Part shown: positions 62,590 through 64,000 of the stretch, piece by piece
How positions within the stretch are numbered: the first letter of the stretch is position 1
Layout of the letters: every line of letters starts with the position of its first letter
Source of the DNA: Plotosus lineatus
Taxonomy: Eukaryota; Chordata; Actinopteri; Siluriformes; Plotosidae
Assembly: GCA_024760905.1 (NCBI GenBank)
Contig: CM045745.1
Coordinates: 11,027,782-11,091,781, forward strand
Direction: 5' to 3'
DNA length: 64,000 nucleotides
Translations under genes and position numbers: made by a program
The notes under the pieces: model-generated
The model's database searches: none
Told to the model about the DNA's origin: nothing
Seen by the model: only the letters and a program-made list of their open reading frames with translations

Positions 62590-63785
62590 TGCATTAGAGT
62601 TGCTCGTAAAGCATGCTGGGAGTCTCGACTCAGTATACCTGATGCGAGAATTCATTTTGGATATAAAGATGTAAGCGCACTCTTGAAGGCGAACAGACAA
62701 ATTTATACATTATATTTAAAGATTCAAGATTTTTATTTGCCATTTGTGCTTTTGCACACAAGAATTCTTGTGCGGTTGTGCAAAGAGCCAAGTTAAACAG
62801 GAAGAAAGGCTCAAATCAACAAAAACACATACTTGTATAAAATAAATACATAAAATCCTATATTTGAAATGGACCTTACACAGGCCCAGTAAACAATATA
62901 ATAATAATAATAAAATAATAATAATGATAATACAATAAATAAATAAATCAGTAGATGCAACAATAAATTAAATTGTACTAGATTATATTATATTATAATA
63001 TAATATAATTATATTGCACTATGCCCATTATTTTGTTTGGGGGGAAAAAATGAACAATTCTCTGGGTCAACAAAATGGCCGCAACTTCAAAGTTAGATAT
63101 TCCACATTCTCGGAGCAAGATTTCGAGATAATCTACAGTCAGTACACCACGTTTATTTAACGAGGGCCTTGCCACTATCCGCTGCGCTCCGGTCCTCCCT
63201 GAAGGCCGTGTAGCCGGCTGGTGTAATCGCCTCGTTGGGTGTACTCTCCTCGATTCATGTTTCGCAGAAACACAGCATGGCGCAGTCCTGTAGATTCCTC
63301 TGCGTTGCAATCCGAGCATGAAGCTCGTCCATCTTGTTTAGCAGAGACTGAACATTTGCAAACAGTATGACCGAGAGTGCTAACCTTCTCCTGCTAACCA
63401 AGCGCCGGAGTAGTCATTCGGCCCCCTCCCCGCCTACCGCGTCTCCGCCTGGACTTATTGTTATCTGGGGCGCGGCTAGCATTGAGCTGCGGTAACATAT
63501 TAGCTCAGGATAGGAGTTGAGCGTGCTCAGTTCTAAACATCCAAAAGGACTGCACTCTCATAGCTGTAGTAGAGTCGCCCCGTCATAGATGAGCATAGTG
63601 CAAAAAATAAACAGCCAAAAAAACAACTTGACTCTGAGAACTACGCGACGTTGCTCTCTAGGGAACACCATCTTGGAAGGTCACGAAGAAACTTCATTAG
63701 AGTCGCTTGCAAAGCATGCTGGGAGTCTCGACTCACAATACCTGATGTGAAAATTAATTTCAATATAAAAGATATAAACGTGGCG
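62590..63785. repeat. Direct repeat pair flanking a LINE fragment
   Basis: CATTAGAGT(T/C)GCT(C/T)G(T/C)AAAGCATGC is followed by TGGGAGTCTCGACTCA in both 62590-62690 and 63694-63785, about 85% similar over about 90 bp. Between them lie (TAA)n-rich sequence at 62900-62960 and the LINE fragment at 63040-63680. The repeat family itself is not recognised. Confidence 0.65.
63040..63680 (-). pseudogene. LINE 5' region, endonuclease start, second copy
   Basis: On the minus strand it begins AAGATGGTGTTCCC, continues with AACGTCGCGTAGTTCTCAGA as at 33897, and encodes [19 protein letters not shown] then a stop, EESTPNEA, matching the same endonuclease N-terminus. Decayed. Confidence 0.6.
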
Positions 63786-64000
63786 AACACAAAATTATGC
63801 ATAATATTTAATGGTATGATTTTGTGTCTGATTAAGATTTGAGATTTTTTTTCACATGAGCATTTATACAGAGATTGGCGGGGGGAAAAAATTAATTGAC
63901 AAGTTGAAAATTTTTTCACAGCACCTTTGCCAGTATGTCGGCGGCTCCGTCAAACAGAAAATCAAAAATGAGTGGCCTAACTGATTTCTACTCGTTCGTT

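Overview
This is vertebrate nuclear DNA, almost certainly from a ray-finned fish. Genes are interrupted by GT-AG introns, (CA/TG)n and (TA)n tracts are dense, and nearly all the rest is transposon sequence of types typical of teleosts: RTE and L2/Rex-like LINEs, tRNA-derived SINEs, hAT, Tigger/pogo and Tc1 elements and their MITEs. Two repeats (18447-18600 and 29548-29705) resemble a tRNA-like SINE that I associate with otophysan fish such as catfish; this is only a weak taxonomic hint.

Only two host protein genes can be supported, both on the + strand. (1) A histone H2A.Z variant gene, five exons between 25169 and 27531, complete, with a TATA box, an inverted CCAAT box and a poly(A) signal. 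(2) GPS2 (G protein pathway suppressor 2, a subunit of the NCoR/SMRT-HDAC3 corepressor). Its coding exons lie at 31726-31819, 39465-39574, 61073-61185, 61308-61387, 61619-61698 and 61787-61961, and the gene runs off the right edge. The first two coding introns are about 7.6 kb and 21.5 kb and are filled with transposons, whereas the next three are 88-231 bp.

Layout. 1-25 kb: no host gene seen; MITEs, a SINE family in many copies, a hAT relic carrying a nested SINE (13456-14803), a local duplication of about 1 kb (16505-17480 and 18948-20130), and a 5'-truncated LINE with target-site duplication (21707-23698). 25-27.8 kb: H2A.Z. 27.8-30.7 kb: intergenic. 30.7-64 kb: GPS2 with its intronic transposons, including an RTE LINE inside a fold-back hAT that itself seems to sit inside another hAT (44305-48640), a Tigger pseudogene (54825-57079) and a Tc1 relic just upstream of the third coding exon.

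The most interesting pattern is a tRNA-headed SINE family with one constant head and body but exchangeable 3' tails that begin at the same position. Tail 'a' resembles the 3' end of the LINE at 21707-23698. Tail 'b' matches the 3' end of the RTE LINEs at 45272-47793, 57742-58140 and 8160-8565. One copy at 58886-59196 carries a third, unrecognised tail inside an apparent target-site duplication. This suggests a SINE that has repeatedly changed LINE partner, with two likely partners present in the same window.

All calls rest on reading the sequence and on remembered family features; no alignment or database search was run, and repeat boundaries without stated duplications are approximate.
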